From assembly GCF_009765865.1 (NCBI RefSeq), contig NZ_LMUQ01000052.1, positions 156,864 through 220,863 on the forward strand: a stretch of DNA of 64,000 nucleotides. Direction: 5' to 3'. The DNA is from Acidisoma sp. L85 (GTDB lineage Bacteria > Pseudomonadota > Alphaproteobacteria > Acetobacterales > Acetobacteraceae). Under the pieces are notes generated by a model that did not search any database, was not told where the DNA came from, and saw nothing but the letters and a program-made list of their open reading frames with translations. The translations under genes and the position numbers were made by a program. Each line of letters opens with the position of its first letter. Within the stretch, counting starts at the first letter, position 1. Of this stretch, positions 61,628 to 64,000 are shown piece by piece.

Positions 61628-62592
61628 TGCAGTTCCTCTCGCGCTATGGGCGGACGGACTGGTTCGGACCGCTTCTGGTGACCATCCTGGCCGCGATCAT
61701 CGTCGGCTCGCTCAGCCCCTCCTTCCTCTCGGCCTTCAACATTCAGGTTCTGCTGCTGGCGGTCGCGATCAATGCGCTGGTCGCCTATTCGCAGATGATC
61801 ATCATCGCCATCGGCGAGATGAACCTCTCGGTCGGTGCCATCGGCGGACTCGCCGCCATCAGCTTCGCGGGGATGATGCAGGTCTGGCACATGCCGATCC
61901 TGCCGGCGGCGCTGCTCGGCATTCTCATCGGGTTATTGGGCGGCATCATCAATGGCGTGATCATCTCGCTGACCGGGATCTCCGCCTTCGTGATCACCCT
62001 TGCCAGCCTCTCGATCTACAAGGGCATCAACCTCGGCATCACCGAGGCACAGCCCTTCTACGGCATCCCGAATCTGGTGAAGCATCTCGGCAATGCGCCT
62101 TTCCTGGGGCCGCTGCCCTGGCTCATCATTCCAACCGCGATCGTCGGCTTCGGCCTGTGGCTGATGCTGACACGGCTGCCGATCGGACGTTGCATCCTCG
62201 CCGTGGGCGGCAACCGTCACGCGGCCGAGCTTTCCGGCATCTCGATCCGGCTCACCGTCATCGTCGCCCATGCGCTCTCCGGCGCCATCGCGGCGCTGGC
62301 CGGCATCCTGCTCTGCGCGCGGCTGCAGATTGGCCAGCCGACGATCGGGGACGACTGGCTCATCCTGTCCTTCGCCGCGCCCGTCATCGGCGGCGCCGTG
62401 CTGACCGGCGGGCATGTCAGTGTCGGCGCGACGACCCTCGGCGTAGTGATCGTCGCGATCATCACCGAGGCGCTGGTGCTGTTCAACATCGATCCATTCC
62501 TGGTCCAGGTGGTGCTCGGCGTGCTGATCCTCTGGGCGGTCGGTATCAACCGCCTGCGGGAATTCCGCCTCAAGCCGCTGAGGAGGGCCTGA
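61627..62592 (+). CDS. CUT2 ABC importer permease 2
   Basis: The ATG at 61627 overlaps the previous stop and gives 321 residues. YSQMIIIAIGEMNLSVGAIG is the first motif and LSFAAPVIGGAVLTGGHVSV the second. It is strongly hydrophobic with about eight to ten spans. It forms a heterodimer with permease 1. The ATPase gene starts two bases after its stop, so this operon order (binding protein, permease, permease, ATPase) differs from the importer at 15.6 kb. Confidence 0.92.
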   Translation: MQFLSRYGRTDWFGPLLVTILAAIIVGSLSPSFLSAFNIQVLLLAVAINALVAYSQMIIIAIGEMNLSVGAIGGLAAISFAGMMQVWHMPILPAALLGILIGLLGGIINGVIISLTGISAFVITLASLSIYKGINLGITEAQPFYGIPNLVKHLGNAPFLGPLPWLIIPTAIVGFGLWLMLTRLPIGRCILAVGGNRHAAELSGISIRLTVIVAHALSGAIAALAGILLCARLQIGQPTIGDDWLILSFAAPVIGGAVLTGGHVSVGATTLGVVIVAIITEALVLFNIDPFLVQVVLGVLILWAVGINRLREFRLKPLRRA

Positions 62593-62594
62593 GC

Positions 62595-64000
<1,406 letters not shown>

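Overview
The window looks like a chromosomal stretch of a GC-rich alphaproteobacterium, probably Acetobacterales or Hyphomicrobiales. This is inferred from base composition, the many CUT2-type and peptide-type ABC importers, the WbsX-type glycan enzymes and the glycine-rich repeat protein at the left edge. No rRNA, tRNA or CRISPR array was seen, so the placement is only approximate.

Layout. (1) 1-11.3 kb is a surface-glycan or secreted-protein region. It holds the end of a Gly/Ser/Thr-rich repeat protein, a large three-domain glycan enzyme (GH99-like WbsX + GT4 + GT2), a small protein built from the same 'NPDVA' repeats, a hexapeptide acetyltransferase, a DUF23-like glycosyltransferase, a phytanoyl-CoA-dioxygenase-like protein, a TPR protein and a GH99-like protein with a signal peptide. 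Parts of it appear AT-richer than the rest. (2) 11.4-13 kb is a TetR/NmrA divergent pair with two copies of a 14-bp operator-like sequence. (3) 13.1-34.4 kb is a large catabolic locus: a GntR/FCD regulator, a divergent class III aminotransferase, then fourteen closely packed same-strand genes. These encode a CUT2 importer, HyuA/HyuB, a complete peptide/nickel-type importer, an SMP-30 lactonase, an N,N-dimethylformamidase-like protein and a penicillin-acylase-family Ntn hydrolase. A 13-bp palindrome, TTATAA-N-TTATA(A/G), lies in front of both the aminotransferase and the fourteen-gene unit and is the likely GntR operator. (4) 34.6-41 kb holds an AcoR-like regulator lacking the AAA+ domain, a 19-bp perfect hairpin, an aldehyde dehydrogenase and a second CUT2 importer whose ATPase has a degenerate second half.

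(5) 41.4-50 kb is a gene-poor accessory zone: a YceI protein, a decayed isochorismatase-family gene, a tyrosine recombinase, an LLM flavin oxidoreductase, a UGT-like glycosyltransferase, a decayed TolC-family gene, an orphan OmpR-type response regulator, a tiny lipoprotein and a VOC protein. (6) 50.2-57.6 kb has a GntR/UTRA regulator, a DhnA/LsrF-type aldolase and an FGGY kinase. The kinase overlaps a 28-codon frame resembling the start of dhaK, which is cut off directly before an ATP-dependent DNA ligase. A NUDIX protein, a TPP-dependent enzyme and a GNAT protein follow. (7) 57.7-64 kb has a third regulator (GntR/FCD) divergent from an SDR dehydrogenase and a third CUT2 importer that runs off the right edge.

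The most interesting part is region 3. It combines two unrelated importers with several enzymes that open amide, lactam or lactone bonds, apparently under one GntR switch. It reads as an uptake and stepwise hydrolysis pathway for a cyclic or N-acylated compound whose identity cannot be read from the sequence. The relics in regions 5 and 6 point to past insertions and deletions.
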